Source: Myxococcales bacterium
GTDB lineage: Bacteria; Myxococcota_A; UBA9042
Length of the DNA stretch: 33,119 nt
Direction of reading: 5' to 3'
Assembly: GCA_009692465.1 (NCBI GenBank)
Contig: SHZD01000043.1
Location: 1-33,119 of the forward strand
Positions 26,801 through 33,119 of the stretch are shown here, piece after piece (within the stretch, counting starts at the first letter, position 1; each line of letters opens with the position of its first letter). The position numbers and the translations under genes are program-made. The notes under the pieces are model-generated. The model was given only the letters and a program-made list of their open reading frames with translations. It was not told the origin of the DNA and made no database searches.

Positions 26801-29800
26801 TTGTGGCTACCAAAGCGGGCGACTGCAGCGATAGCAACGACAAGGTCAATCCGGCGATGCTTGAAGTGTGCGGCGACGGCCTGGACAACGACTGTTCGGG
26901 TACGCAAAATGATGTCAATGCGCAGGGTTGCGAGGACTTCTACACCGACGTTGATCAGGACACCTGGGGCGCGATGCCCAAGAAGTGCCAATGCGTAGCC
27001 CAAGGCTCGATCTCGGCCAAGAAGCTGGGCGATTGCGACGACAACAACAAGCTCATCAACCCCGACTTGTTGGAGACCTGCAATGGCTCGGACGACAACT
27101 GCAACAACATCGTTGACGAAGGCTGCGACGACGACAAGGACGGCTATTGCGACTACGGCCTGAACTACGAAGCCGTCGGCAGCAACGTGCAGACCTGTGG
27201 CAGCATCGGCGAGGGCAATACGCTGAGTTTGACCTGTCAACCCGGGTTTACCATCACCGGCGTGACGTTTGCCTCCTACGGCACCCCGACCGGATCATGC
27301 AAGAGCTACACCGCCTCGTCGTGCAACGCCACCAGTTCGGTGTTGATCGTCAAAAACGCCTGTTTGGGCAAGGTATCGTGTACGGTGCCAGCCAACACCA
27401 CCACTTTTGGTGACCCGTGCGGCGGCATCGTCAAAACCTTGACCGTGCAAGTGACCTGTACCGGCGCCGGCACCGCCCCAGGCGTGTGCCCCAAAGGCGC
27501 CGGCGACACCGACGACTTGGATCCGGCGATCAACCCGGCTGGCAAGGAAATCTGCGATGGCAAGGACAACAACTCGGACGCGCTTATCGATGAAGGTTGT
27601 GACGACGACGGCGATTTGTTCTGCGACAAAGCGATGATCGTGATCGGCGCACCGGCGGTGTGCCCCAAGGGCGGCGGCGACTGTGTTGACGACAAGAAGT
27701 TGATCAATCCAGGGGTCAAGGAAAACTGCAACACCACCGACGACGACGACTGCAACGGCAGCACCAACGATCTGGATGCCGATAATTGTTCGATTCTATT
27801 TAGTGATCAAGACGGCGACGGCTACGGCACCAAGGCCTTCAAGTGCTATTGCGCACCGGTCGGCTTGTTCAAGGCCAAAAAGACCGCCGACTGCGACGAC
27901 TCCAAGGCCTCGATCAATCCGGGCGCGCTCGAAGTCTGCGACGACACCGACAATAACTGCACCGGCACCATCGATGAAGGCTGCGACGACGACGGCGACA
28001 AGTACTGTGACAGCGCTCAGGGCGTCGGTGGCGCCGGTGCTGTGGTGTGCCCCAACGGCGGCGGCGACTGCAACGACGGTGACTCCAAAATCAACCCTGG
28101 CAAGGCCGAATTGTGCGGCAATGGCATCGACGACAACTGCAACGGCAGTGAAAATGACGCCGGCGCAGTGGGTTGCAGCAATTTCTACGCCGATGGCGAT
28201 GGCGATACCTTTGGCTCGGCCGCCTCCAAGTGCCTGTGCGTGGCAGCGGGTAGCTTTATCGTCACCAACAAGACCGATTGCGACGATTCGCAGGCGTCGA
28301 TTAACCCCAGCGCTGCCGAAGTATGTGACGACGTTGACAATAACTGCGACGGCGTCCCCGACAATGGCTGCGACGACGACGGCGACAAGTGGTGCGACCT
28401 GAGCATGGTCACCGTCGGTAAGCCGATCACCTGCGGCAATGGCGGCGGCGACTGCAATGACGGCGACGCGCTCATCAATCCGGGCATCGCCGCAGAATCC
28501 TGCGATGGCAAAGACAACAACTGCAAAGAGGGCATCGACGACGGCTGCGACGACGACAAGGATGGCTACTGCGACTCGGCGCTGACGGTGGCCAATCCGT
28601 TGCCGACGGTGTGCATCAAGGGTTCAGGCGACTGCAACGATCTGGACAGCGACGTCAACCCAGGGGCCAAGGAAGTGTGCGGCAACAGTCAAGATGACAA
28701 CTGCAACGGCTCGCAAAATGACCCCAACGCCACCAACTGCGTCACCTACTACTACGATGGCGATGGCGACGCGTTTGGCCTCAATGTCTCGCAGTGTCTG
28801 TGTGTCAGCTCGGGCGGCTACTCAGCCACCAAGAACGGGGACTGCGACGATCAAAACCTCAACGTCAAGCCAGACGTGGCCGAGTTGTGTTCGACCGGTG
28901 ACGACGATAACTGCAATGGCGACCTCAATGACGAAAACGCCACAGGTTGCAAGACCTACTTGCTCGACGGCGACAAGGACGGCTACGGCTTGGCCGGGTT
29001 GTCCAAGTGTTACTGCGTGGCCAAGGATGTCTACAATGCCCTCAACGCTGGCGACTGCAACGACAGCGCGGCCGCCGTTAATCCCGGCAAGGCCGAGGTG
29101 TGCAACAACGCCGACGACAACTGCAAGTTGGGCATCGACGAAGGCTGCGACGACGACAACGACAAGTTCTGCGATATCGCCATGACCACGGTCGGCGCCC
29201 CCAATGTGTGCCCCAATGGCGGCGGCGACTGCATCGACACCAATCCCAATGCCAATCCCGGCAAAGGCGAGCAGTGCGATGTCATCGACAACAACTGCAA
29301 CGGCTCGGCCGATGAAGGCTGCAACGACGACGGCGATCAGTATTGCGACAGCGCGATGACGACAGTTGGCACTCCAGCGCTGTGCCCCAAGGGTGGCGGC
29401 GATTGCAATGACACCAATAATGGGGTGTACCCGACCGCCGCTGAAAACTGCGTCACCACCTTCGACGACAACTGCAATGCCGACACCAACGACGAAAATG
29501 GCAGTGGTTGCATTAGCTTTGGCGTTGACGCCGACGGCGACACCTACTCGGACAAAGCCTTGCTTGGCAAGTGCTATTGCAAGGCGGCCGCGCCCTACAC
29601 GGGGACCAAGGCCAATGACTGCAACGACAAGAACGACATCATCAACCCCGGCATCGCCGAGCTGTGCGATGGCGTCGACAACAACTGCTCGGGCGCCACC
29701 GACGAGGGCTGCGACGACGACGGCGACAAGTATTGCGACAGCGCCATGATCACGGTCGGCAAGCCTGCGGTGTGCATCAACGGCGGCGGCGATTGCGCCG

Positions 29801-32800
29801 ACAGCAATGGCCTAATCAATCCGGGCGTCATGGAAGTGTGCGCCAACATCATCGACGAGAACTGTGATGGCTCGACCAATGGCTTAGACGCTACCGGTTG
29901 CACCAACTTCTTCCTCGACGGCGACAACGATACCTGGGGTGTCAACATCAAGCAGTGCTGGTGCGCGCCTACCGGCAGTTACAAGGCCGACGGCAGCAAA
30001 CTGGGCGACTGCGACGACACCGCGGCCACGGTCAATCCTGGGGTGGCCGAAGTGTGCGGCGACAACTTGGACAACAACTGCGACGGCAGCCAAAACGATG
30101 CGGGAGCCACCGGGTGTTCGCCTTTCTACGTCGACGCGGATAAAGACGGCTACGGCGACAGCGCGACTGCGACCAAATGCCAGTGCTTTGCCGAAGGCGC
30201 CTACATCACCGCCGCCGGCGCCGACTGCAATGACAAAAATGTAGAGATGAATCCAGCGGTTACTGAGAAGTGTGACGGCCTGAACAATGACTGCGATACC
30301 GCGACCGACGAAGGCTGCGACGACGACGGTGACCTGTACTGCGACGCCGCGATGGTGACCAAGGACAAGCCAGCCGTGTGCATCAACGGCGGCGGTGACT
30401 GCGACGACACCAACGCCGCCAACAAGCCCGGCGTAAAGGAAGTCTGTGATAACAAAGACAACAACTGCGACAACGTGATCGACGACGGCTGCGATGACGA
30501 CAAGGATGGCTACTGCGACAAGGGCCTGACGTTGGTCGGCACCAGTCAGCCCATCTGCACTTCGGGCGGCGGCGACTGCGACGACACCAACAATCAGGTC
30601 AAGCCCGGCAAAGCTGAAGTGTGCGATAACTTTGACAACAACTGCTCGGGCGCCACCGACGAGGGCTGCGACGACGACGCCGACAAGTATTGCGATAACA
30701 CCATGAGCACCATCGGCGCGCCGACCGTGTGCGCGTTGGGTGGCGGCGACTGCAACGACTCCAGCAACACCATCAATCCGGGCGCCAGTGAAGTGTGCGA
30801 CGGCGCCGACAACAATTGCGCCGCCGGCATCGACGAAGTGTGCAAAGACTCCGACGGCGACGGCTATTGCGTCGGTGCGGGCGCCATCAGTATCGGCTGC
30901 CCCAAGGGCGGCGGTGACTGCAACGACAGCGACAAGCTGGTCAATCCGGGCATGACCGAAACGTGCGCTACCCAAATCGACGACAATTGCGACGGCAGCA
31001 ACAATTCGGCCAACGCCGCAGCGTGCTCCAACTTCTATGCCGACGCCGACAAAGACGGCTACGGCGCCGGCCTGGCTACCTGCCAATGCTTCCAAACTGC
31101 CGCCAAGACCGCGCTGATTCTCGGCGATTGTGACGACGCCAAGGCCAGCGTCAATCCGGCGGCCAAGGAAGTCTGCGACGGCTCCAACAACGACTGCGTC
31201 AACGCGACCGACGACGGCTGTGATGACGACGCGGACGGCTATTGCGACGGCGGTTTGTTGATCACCTCCACGGCAGCGTGTGCCAAGTCCGTCAAACCGG
31301 CACTCGGCCTGACCAAGCCCGGTGACGACTGCGACGACACCAAGAACACGGTCGGCCCCGGCATTGCTGAAACCTGCGACGACATGGACAACAACTGTAA
31401 CCTCGCGGTCGACGAGGGCTGCGACGATGACAACGACAACTATTGCGAAACTGGCTTGACCTTGGTCGGCACGCCGGCGACGTGTACCGCCGGTGGCGGC
31501 GATTGCAATGACGTGGACGGCCAAATCAAGCCCGCTGGCACCGAAGTGTGCACGACCGTCGGCGACGACAACTGCAATGGCCAAACCAATGAAATCAACG
31601 CCGCTGGCTGCACCAAGTTCTACTTGGACAACGACGGTGACGGCTGGGGCCAGTTCGCATTCCAGTGTTGGTGTGTAGCCTCAGGCAACTACAAGGCGCT
31701 CAAGTCCGGCGATTGCAACGACGCCGCTCCCAGCGTGTACCCCGGCTCCGCCGCTGAGTTGTGCAACAACTTGGACGAGAACTGCAATGGCGTGGTCGAC
31801 GAGGGCTGTGACGACGACAACGACGATTACTGCGACAAGGCCATGACCACCACCAGTTCGACCACCTGCGGCAAGGGCGGCGGCGACTGTGATGACGGCG
31901 CCAAGGACATTTACCCGTCGGTGGTCGAAATTTGCGATGGCTTGGACAACAACTGCAATGCCACCATCGACGAAGCCTGCGATAGCGACGGCGACGGCTA
32001 TTGCGATGCGAAAAAGCAAATCATCGGCATCCCGTCGGTGTGCAGCAAAGGTGGCGGCGACTGCGACGACACCACTACTACGTTGCATCCCGGAATTGTC
32101 GAAAGCTGCGACGGCAAGGACAACAACTGCAACGGCTTGATCGACGAGACCGGCGCTACGGGCTGCACCAAGTTCTACTACGACGGCGACTTGGATGGCT
32201 TTGGCACCCCGTCCAGTTACGAATGCCTGTGCGCAGCGGCTGGCAAGTTCATGGCGACCAATACCACGGACTGCGATGACACTTGCCCAACTTGCGCTCC
32301 CGGCAAACCTGAGTTGTGCGACGGCTTGGACAACAGTTGTAGCAACGGCGTCGACGAAGGCTGCAACGGCGACAACGACGGCTATTGTTCGTCGGCCAAG
32401 ATCACGGTCGGCACCCCGGCGGTGTGCACCAAGGGCGGCGGTGACTGCAACGATGCCGACGCCAGCGTCAATCCGGGCAAGCCCGAGTCCTGCAACAACA
32501 AGGACGAGAACTGCAACGGCATCGTCGACGAAAACGCCGCCGACGCCTGCTCGGCGTACCCCAACGCGGTCGGGACGTGCTCAGGCGGTGCCTGTTCGCT
32601 CAAGTGCTTGGTTGGCTTCTTCAACTTGAATGGTTCGACCATCGACGGCTGCGAATGCAACGGTTCGGACCTCTACGAGCCCAACGACGCCTGCTCGTCG
32701 GCCTACGTAGTCCAGACCAACCTGACCGACGCCGGCATCGGCACCACAGAGGTCGTAAAAGCCCGCTTGGTCGACAACCCCGACGTCGACTGGTTCTCCG

Positions 32801-33119
32801 TGTACGGCTACGACACCGGCGATGGCGGTTACGCGGTATGCGATCGCTACAACATGCGGGTCACCTTCTTGGCCAATCCCGGCGGCAACCTGCGCTTTGA
32901 CATCTTCCGCGGCTCGTGTCCGGCCCCCACCGGCACCAACAATCAAGGCGTGTGCTGTTCGCGTACCGACTTCAACTGGTTTACCAACTTCAAAGGCTCT
33001 AGCAACGGCACCCCGAGCAAGCAATGGTCGGAATACGGCGAGTGTCCGTGCTCGACCGGCGACCAATTTGATCAAAGCAACTATGGGTGGTCCTACAGTG
33101 GTCTGCCGTATTGCATGAA
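20884..33119 (+). CDS. Giant MopE-type multidomain surface lipoprotein, 3' end outside window (>4,078 aa)
   Basis: The ATG at 20884 has AGGAGG six bases upstream (20872-20877), and the frame stays open to the window end. The first 98 residues include five LNLASGAG repeats (39-78). A hydrophobic segment and lipobox ALAAC (Cys116) follow, an unusually late signal. Further along: a beta domain (to about 255), Cys-rich CDDGxxCTxDxC repeats (about 262-640 and 880-1185) around a LamG-like domain (about 650-875), a jelly-roll-like domain (1186-1355), an Ig/cadherin-like domain (1355-1455), an amidotransferase-like domain (1456-1680) and a PPC-like domain (1703-1832). About 31 MopE-type Asp/Cys repeats (about 1838-3930) include one SUEL lectin domain (2104-2193), and another PPC-like domain closes the visible part. 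Probable role: calcium-dependent, sugar-binding surface fibre or adhesin. Function is inferred from domains only. Confidence 0.93.
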   Translation, partial: MRNQLHLRSMPSSPAVQATSVQLAQTQAPAHVEEPAHWLNLASGAGLNLASGAGLNLASGAGLNLASGAGLNLASGTGPSDVDQASPGFKHAHQNQFWRHGTAALVAAAACALAACNEGSAPDPLRAAALDATGVDAEFGVETFALAVPALTISDPPEGQYYYVDYTVATPAAIKIGLQFTVTNYTISATSGQILCSIDGKAPVSSTALTLANVDLGSKKGMHVLSCTLADSTGQQETAATARWITHVFISQDKFSDDVKNKCVQGVECDDALACSSDACVDLKCIYKIELGCCGNNTECSTTNPTCLNANTITSKCTTCAGNADCDDGDACTNNICDLSGTVGKCSFPKTDPEACCFADNDPLKGSAAGQCDDGKGCTVDSCDVAVKKCSHIKPAGACCASSECTSTDICMVGSCVDLECRYGKDTFKPGCCNVDGDCDDKNECTSNTCSATVGPNGFKVCSNPFDPAMGGQGVCCQTAGTTLECNDGNDCTADQCTANKCLNIIVKECCAADSDCDDVKLCTQNACVIPTGKQTGLCKYTKTDPQCCDTVADCDDGLQCTVPTCVGVNQLALIAGTCKQVKPDPTCCDADSDPVCNDSKLCTVDVCVNHICYHGPDITKPLCCESNAECNDVNACTTDSCNLGAKLTVTTGLAAHYDARELASLTLNATKNVAQWKDLSGNGRHLTPAPNPPLYSDALINGKPGVSFDIDSVRMTTAPFQLTADVTVFVVAQYRTPSAWGAFVHHGNRDSDWSMEQNGLKANNVTHFQSVNDNSGVELTLNTGTNYILYGRIQAGERSYVSVSNGASFVSTSGTGSTISPGNKILYVGASDANENSRAYIGQILYYNKALTDAERDSVLAYLRASWGIDAQPGTAGPINVCNFATSGIVGCCNGNSDCNDGNCATQDFCDGFNKCKTSLAVDKCTANLDCDDANDCTVDACDLSGACGQCIHTAAPGCCAQDFECDDSKAIGGNPPNSKALCTLDKCVSNKCVNSTIAGCCVDDADAVKVCDDVNACTIEYCVNNDCRHTVPKNGCCATPKDCNDGSKCTDDKCNNIINGIGQCANNQVPNCVCDPLLTAQLLDCNDGNKCTADACTGGKCTKTAIVGCCLDQFDCNDSSPCTLDMCVFDECVHLEQVGSNKLCCSKATEAVDCAALNSECAKGVCLDQSDGSKKCGAEKIPICTVNIGYCQDFQIGSDLPTMGWNPSDIGTGKAANNWKAATTSGLGPDQHAKFSWTPTVVNYESCLQSPIIQAAGAKTITLQFDREFIPQGGNTTITIYGSLGGADPAWASSTIIDTKLVADNLGPETIDLKLPPELTGSNGLRLAFCAKGATTFDMESYSLDNICIVKGEKPSFTNCPVNQIVPWGTKKVVPVKAKDPDADAILSFQLVKAPEFVVLSSALYFWLDESWNSNLTVTPNKLSHIGTWPVTIKVSDGSLYSLCSFEITVTYIGGYLVWRPTDVPKAHGTALFNALVGLNKTAQHITDLSLYPELAGAGGNFAGVFVPLGVYPNNHILSKNEADQLQLYVAKGGKLYIEGGDTWVFDPQESVHAAFKVQQIGDSSNLGYSGPLNGSGFYDDIANNIVYDFGYDGSSQYNNVNDVIVGKTAIPRTKTVLVNTASSEIYGVQVGHDDPAGYRTVASSVLFAGVKTSTNLAFTPQAMMGRILHFFDNGFIDCLTNEKCDDNNVCTDDSCLNGSCINKSVCSCSAVGTLGCGSSQLLVSNGVGSTSSVANYKCDPTGVFNGKEFAIKYTAVNSSPVTVNVTGLTNAAAKIFVLKANAGGCDPTQCIAKGGSGSFSFAGAAGNDYFIVIDVPNNGSAQANVAISCAAPEICDNGTDDNDNNLVDCKDLASCCGHVACAEICDGLDNNCDGSVDEGCDDDGDGYCDKDLTIEGSPAICPKGGNDCNDLAGTVNPGAVEICNNGKDDNCNGLNNENDASGCLNYWTDLDKDLFGAGQSKCMCAPSGAFVATKAGDCSDSNDKVNPAMLEVCGDGLDNDCSGTQNDVNAQGCEDFYTDVDQDTWGAMPKKCQCVAQGSISAKKLGDCDDNNKLINPDLLETCNGSDDNCNNIVDEGCDDDKDGYCDYGLNYEAVGSNVQTCGSIGEGNTLSLTCQPGFTITGVTFASYGTPTGSCKSYTASSCNATSSVLIVKNACLGKVSCTVPANTTTFGDPCGGIVKTLTVQVTCTGAGTAPGVCPKGAGDTDDLDPAINPAGKEICDGKDNNSDALIDEGCDDDGDLFCDKAMIVIGAPAVCPKGGGDCVDDKKLINPGVKENCNTTDDDDCNGSTNDLDADNCSILFSDQDGDGYGTKAFKCYCAPVGLFKAKKTADCDDSKASINPGALEVCDDTDNNCTGTIDEGCDDDGDKYCDSAQGVGGAGAVVCPNGGGDCNDGDSKINPGKAELCGNGIDDNCNGSENDAGAVGCSNFYADGDGDTFGSAASKCLCVAAGSFIVTNKTDCDDSQASINPSAAEVCDDVDNNCDGVPDNGCDDDGDKWCDLSMVTVGKPITCGNGGGDCNDGDALINPGIAAESCDGKDNNCKEGIDDGCDDDKDGYCDSALTVANPLPTVCIKGSGDCNDLDSDVNPGAKEVCGNSQDDNCNGSQNDPNATNCVTYYYDGDGDAFGLNVSQCLCVSSGGYSATKNGDCDDQNLNVKPDVAELCSTGDDDNCNGDLNDENATGCKTYLLDGDKDGYGLAGLSKCYCVAKDVYNALNAGDCNDSAAAVNPGKAEVCNNADDNCKLGIDEGCDDDNDKFCDIAMTTVGAPNVCPNGGGDCIDTNPNANPGKGEQCDVIDNNCNGSADEGCNDDGDQYCDSAMTTVGTPALCPKGGGDCNDTNNGVYPTAAENCVTTFDDNCNADTNDENGSGCISFGVDADGDTYSDKALLGKCYCKAAAPYTGTKANDCNDKNDIINPGIAELCDGVDNNCSGATDEGCDDDGDKYCDSAMITVGKPAVCINGGGDCADSNGLINPGVMEVCANIIDENCDGSTNGLDATGCTNFFLDGDNDTWGVNIKQCWCAPTGSYKADGSKLGDCDDTAATVNPGVAEVCGDNLDNNCDGSQNDAGATGCSPFYVDADKDGYGDSATATKCQCFAEGAYITAAGADCNDKNVEMNPAVTEKCDGLNNDCDTATDEGCDDDGDLYCDAAMVTKDKPAVCINGGGDCDDTNAANKPGVKEVCDNKDNNCDNVIDDGCDDDKDGYCDKGLTLVGTSQPICTSGGGDCDDTNNQVKPGKAEVCDNFDNNCSGATDEGCDDDADKYCDNTMSTIGAPTVCALGGGDCNDSSNTINPGASEVCDGADNNCAAGIDEVCKDSDGDGYCVGAGAISIGCPKGGGDCNDSDKLVNPGMTETCATQIDDNCDGSNNSANAAACSNFYADADKDGYGAGLATCQCFQTAAKTALILGDCDDAKASVNPAAKEVCDGSNNDCVNATDDGCDDDADGYCDGGLLITSTAACAKSVKPALGLTKPGDDCDDTKNTVGPGIAETCDDMDNNCNLAVDEGCDDDNDNYCETGLTLVGTPATCTAGGGDCNDVDGQIKPAGTEVCTTVGDDNCNGQTNEINAAGCTKFYLDNDGDGWGQFAFQCWCVASGNYKALKSGDCNDAAPSVYPGSAAELCNNLDENCNGVVDEGCDDDNDDYCDKAMTTTSSTTCGKGGGDCDDGAKDIYPSVVEICDGLDNNCNATIDEACDSDGDGYCDAKKQIIGIPSVCSKGGGDCDDTTTTLHPGIVESCDGKDNNCNGLIDETGATGCTKFYYDGDLDGFGTPSSYECLCAAAGKFMATNTTDCDDTCPTCAPGKPELCDGLDNSCSNGVDEGCNGDNDGYCSSAKITVGTPAVCTKGGGDCNDADASVNPGKPESCNNKDENCNGIVDENAADACSAYPNAVGTCSGGACSLKCLVGFFNLNGSTIDGCECNGSDLYEPNDACSSAYVVQTNLTDAGIGTTEVVKARLVDNPDVDWFSVYGYDTGDGGYAVCDRYNMRVTFLANPGGNLRFDIFRGSCPAPTGTNNQGVCCSRTDFNWFTNFKGSSNGTPSKQWSEYGECPCSTGDQFDQSNYGWSYSGLPYCM
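20998..21117 (+). repeat. In-frame 24-bp array encoding LNLASGAG x5
   Basis: Five 24-bp units start at 20998, 21022, 21046, 21070 and 21094; the first four are identical and the last ends in Thr-Gly codons. Each starts CTGAATTTGGCC. They encode residues 39-78 of the giant lipoprotein, upstream of its hydrophobic signal segment. Gain or loss of units keeps the frame. Confidence 0.97.
26392..32676 (+). repeat. About 31 MopE-type Asp/Cys repeat units within the giant protein
   Basis: Units centre on ExCDGxDNNCxGxxDEGC. Two subtypes mix along the array. Type A continues CDDDGDGYCD and CPKGGGDC. Type B has CNGSxND, then FYxDxDxDGYG and KCxC before GDCDD. Asp-rich DxDxDG loops resemble calcium-binding thrombospondin-3-like loops. 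MopE from methanotrophs binds copper; whether this protein binds copper, calcium or neither cannot be read from the sequence. Confidence 0.9.
27193..27462 (+). other. SUEL / rhamnose-binding lectin domain inside a MopE repeat
   Basis: Residues about 2104-2193 show the Gal_Lectin (SUEL) pattern: eight Cys (2105, 2118, 2139, 2147, 2160, 2166, 2179, 2192), ASYGT where the family has ANYGR, LGKVSCTVPA, the hallmark FGDPC, and KTL for KYL. The family binds L-rhamnose or D-galactose. Here the domain interrupts a type A repeat between DGYCD and CPKGAGD. Confidence 0.85.

Noticed and set aside
29884..31584. 566-codon minus-strand frame opposite the giant gene
   Set aside because: It is a shadow of the Asp/Cys repeats (GAC/GGC-rich codons read as Val/Ala on the other strand), with low complexity and no signal or RBS. 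The same applies to 21898-22854 and 26446-27240.

Overview
The window is GC-rich and almost entirely devoted to envelope and secreted proteins. It carries lipoproteins built from ASH/choice-of-anchor-D repeats, a von Willebrand A lipoprotein, a matrixin-like protein with a MYXO-CTERM-type tail, a myxobacterial-style Ser/Thr kinase with PEGA domains, and a giant MopE-type Asp/Cys repeat protein. Together these point to a deltaproteobacterial lineage of the Myxococcota/Bradymonadota kind. No rRNA or ribosomal protein is present to place it more precisely, so the assignment is an inference.

Layout. Positions 1-723 hold a 15/16-bp tandem array, a small secreted protein and a 23-bp array. Positions 724-8736 encode three consecutive plus-strand lipoproteins with ASH-like beta domains; the middle one ends in a vWA domain. 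Positions 8788-10140 encode an arginine deiminase whose 3' end overlaps a minus-strand HEAT-repeat lipoprotein (10102-11022). Positions 11241-13292 encode a membrane-anchored fusion of three DsbA-like thioredoxin domains, which could help fold the Cys-rich exported proteins around it. After a 21-bp array comes the minus-strand matrixin homologue (13582-15621), whose zinc motif reads HQIGH instead of HExGH. A 9-bp array and a 97-aa CxxC protein (16003-16296) lead to a Ser/Thr kinase (16812-18896). Then come tRNA-Gly(GCC), a duplicated tRNA 3' segment with inverted T-arm copies, and about 1.5 kb with no convincing gene but two more tandem arrays. The rest (20884 to the window end) is one open gene for a lipoprotein of more than 4,078 residues with Cys-rich, LamG-like, jelly-roll, amidotransferase-like, PPC-like and about 31 MopE-type repeats. 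One rhamnose-binding (SUEL) lectin domain is inserted in that array.

Points that stand out: (1) most gene-free gaps carry their own unrelated minisatellite, and one array enters the start of the giant gene in frame; (2) a non-coding element of about 140 bp occurs upstream of both the vWA lipoprotein and the kinase; (3) the matrixin homologue has lost its catalytic Glu; (4) a eukaryote-like lectin is embedded in the MopE array; (5) the tRNA-Gly 3' end is duplicated and also present as perfect inverted copies. Putative promoters resemble TTGNNN-N16/17-TAAACT, with TATACT for the tRNA.
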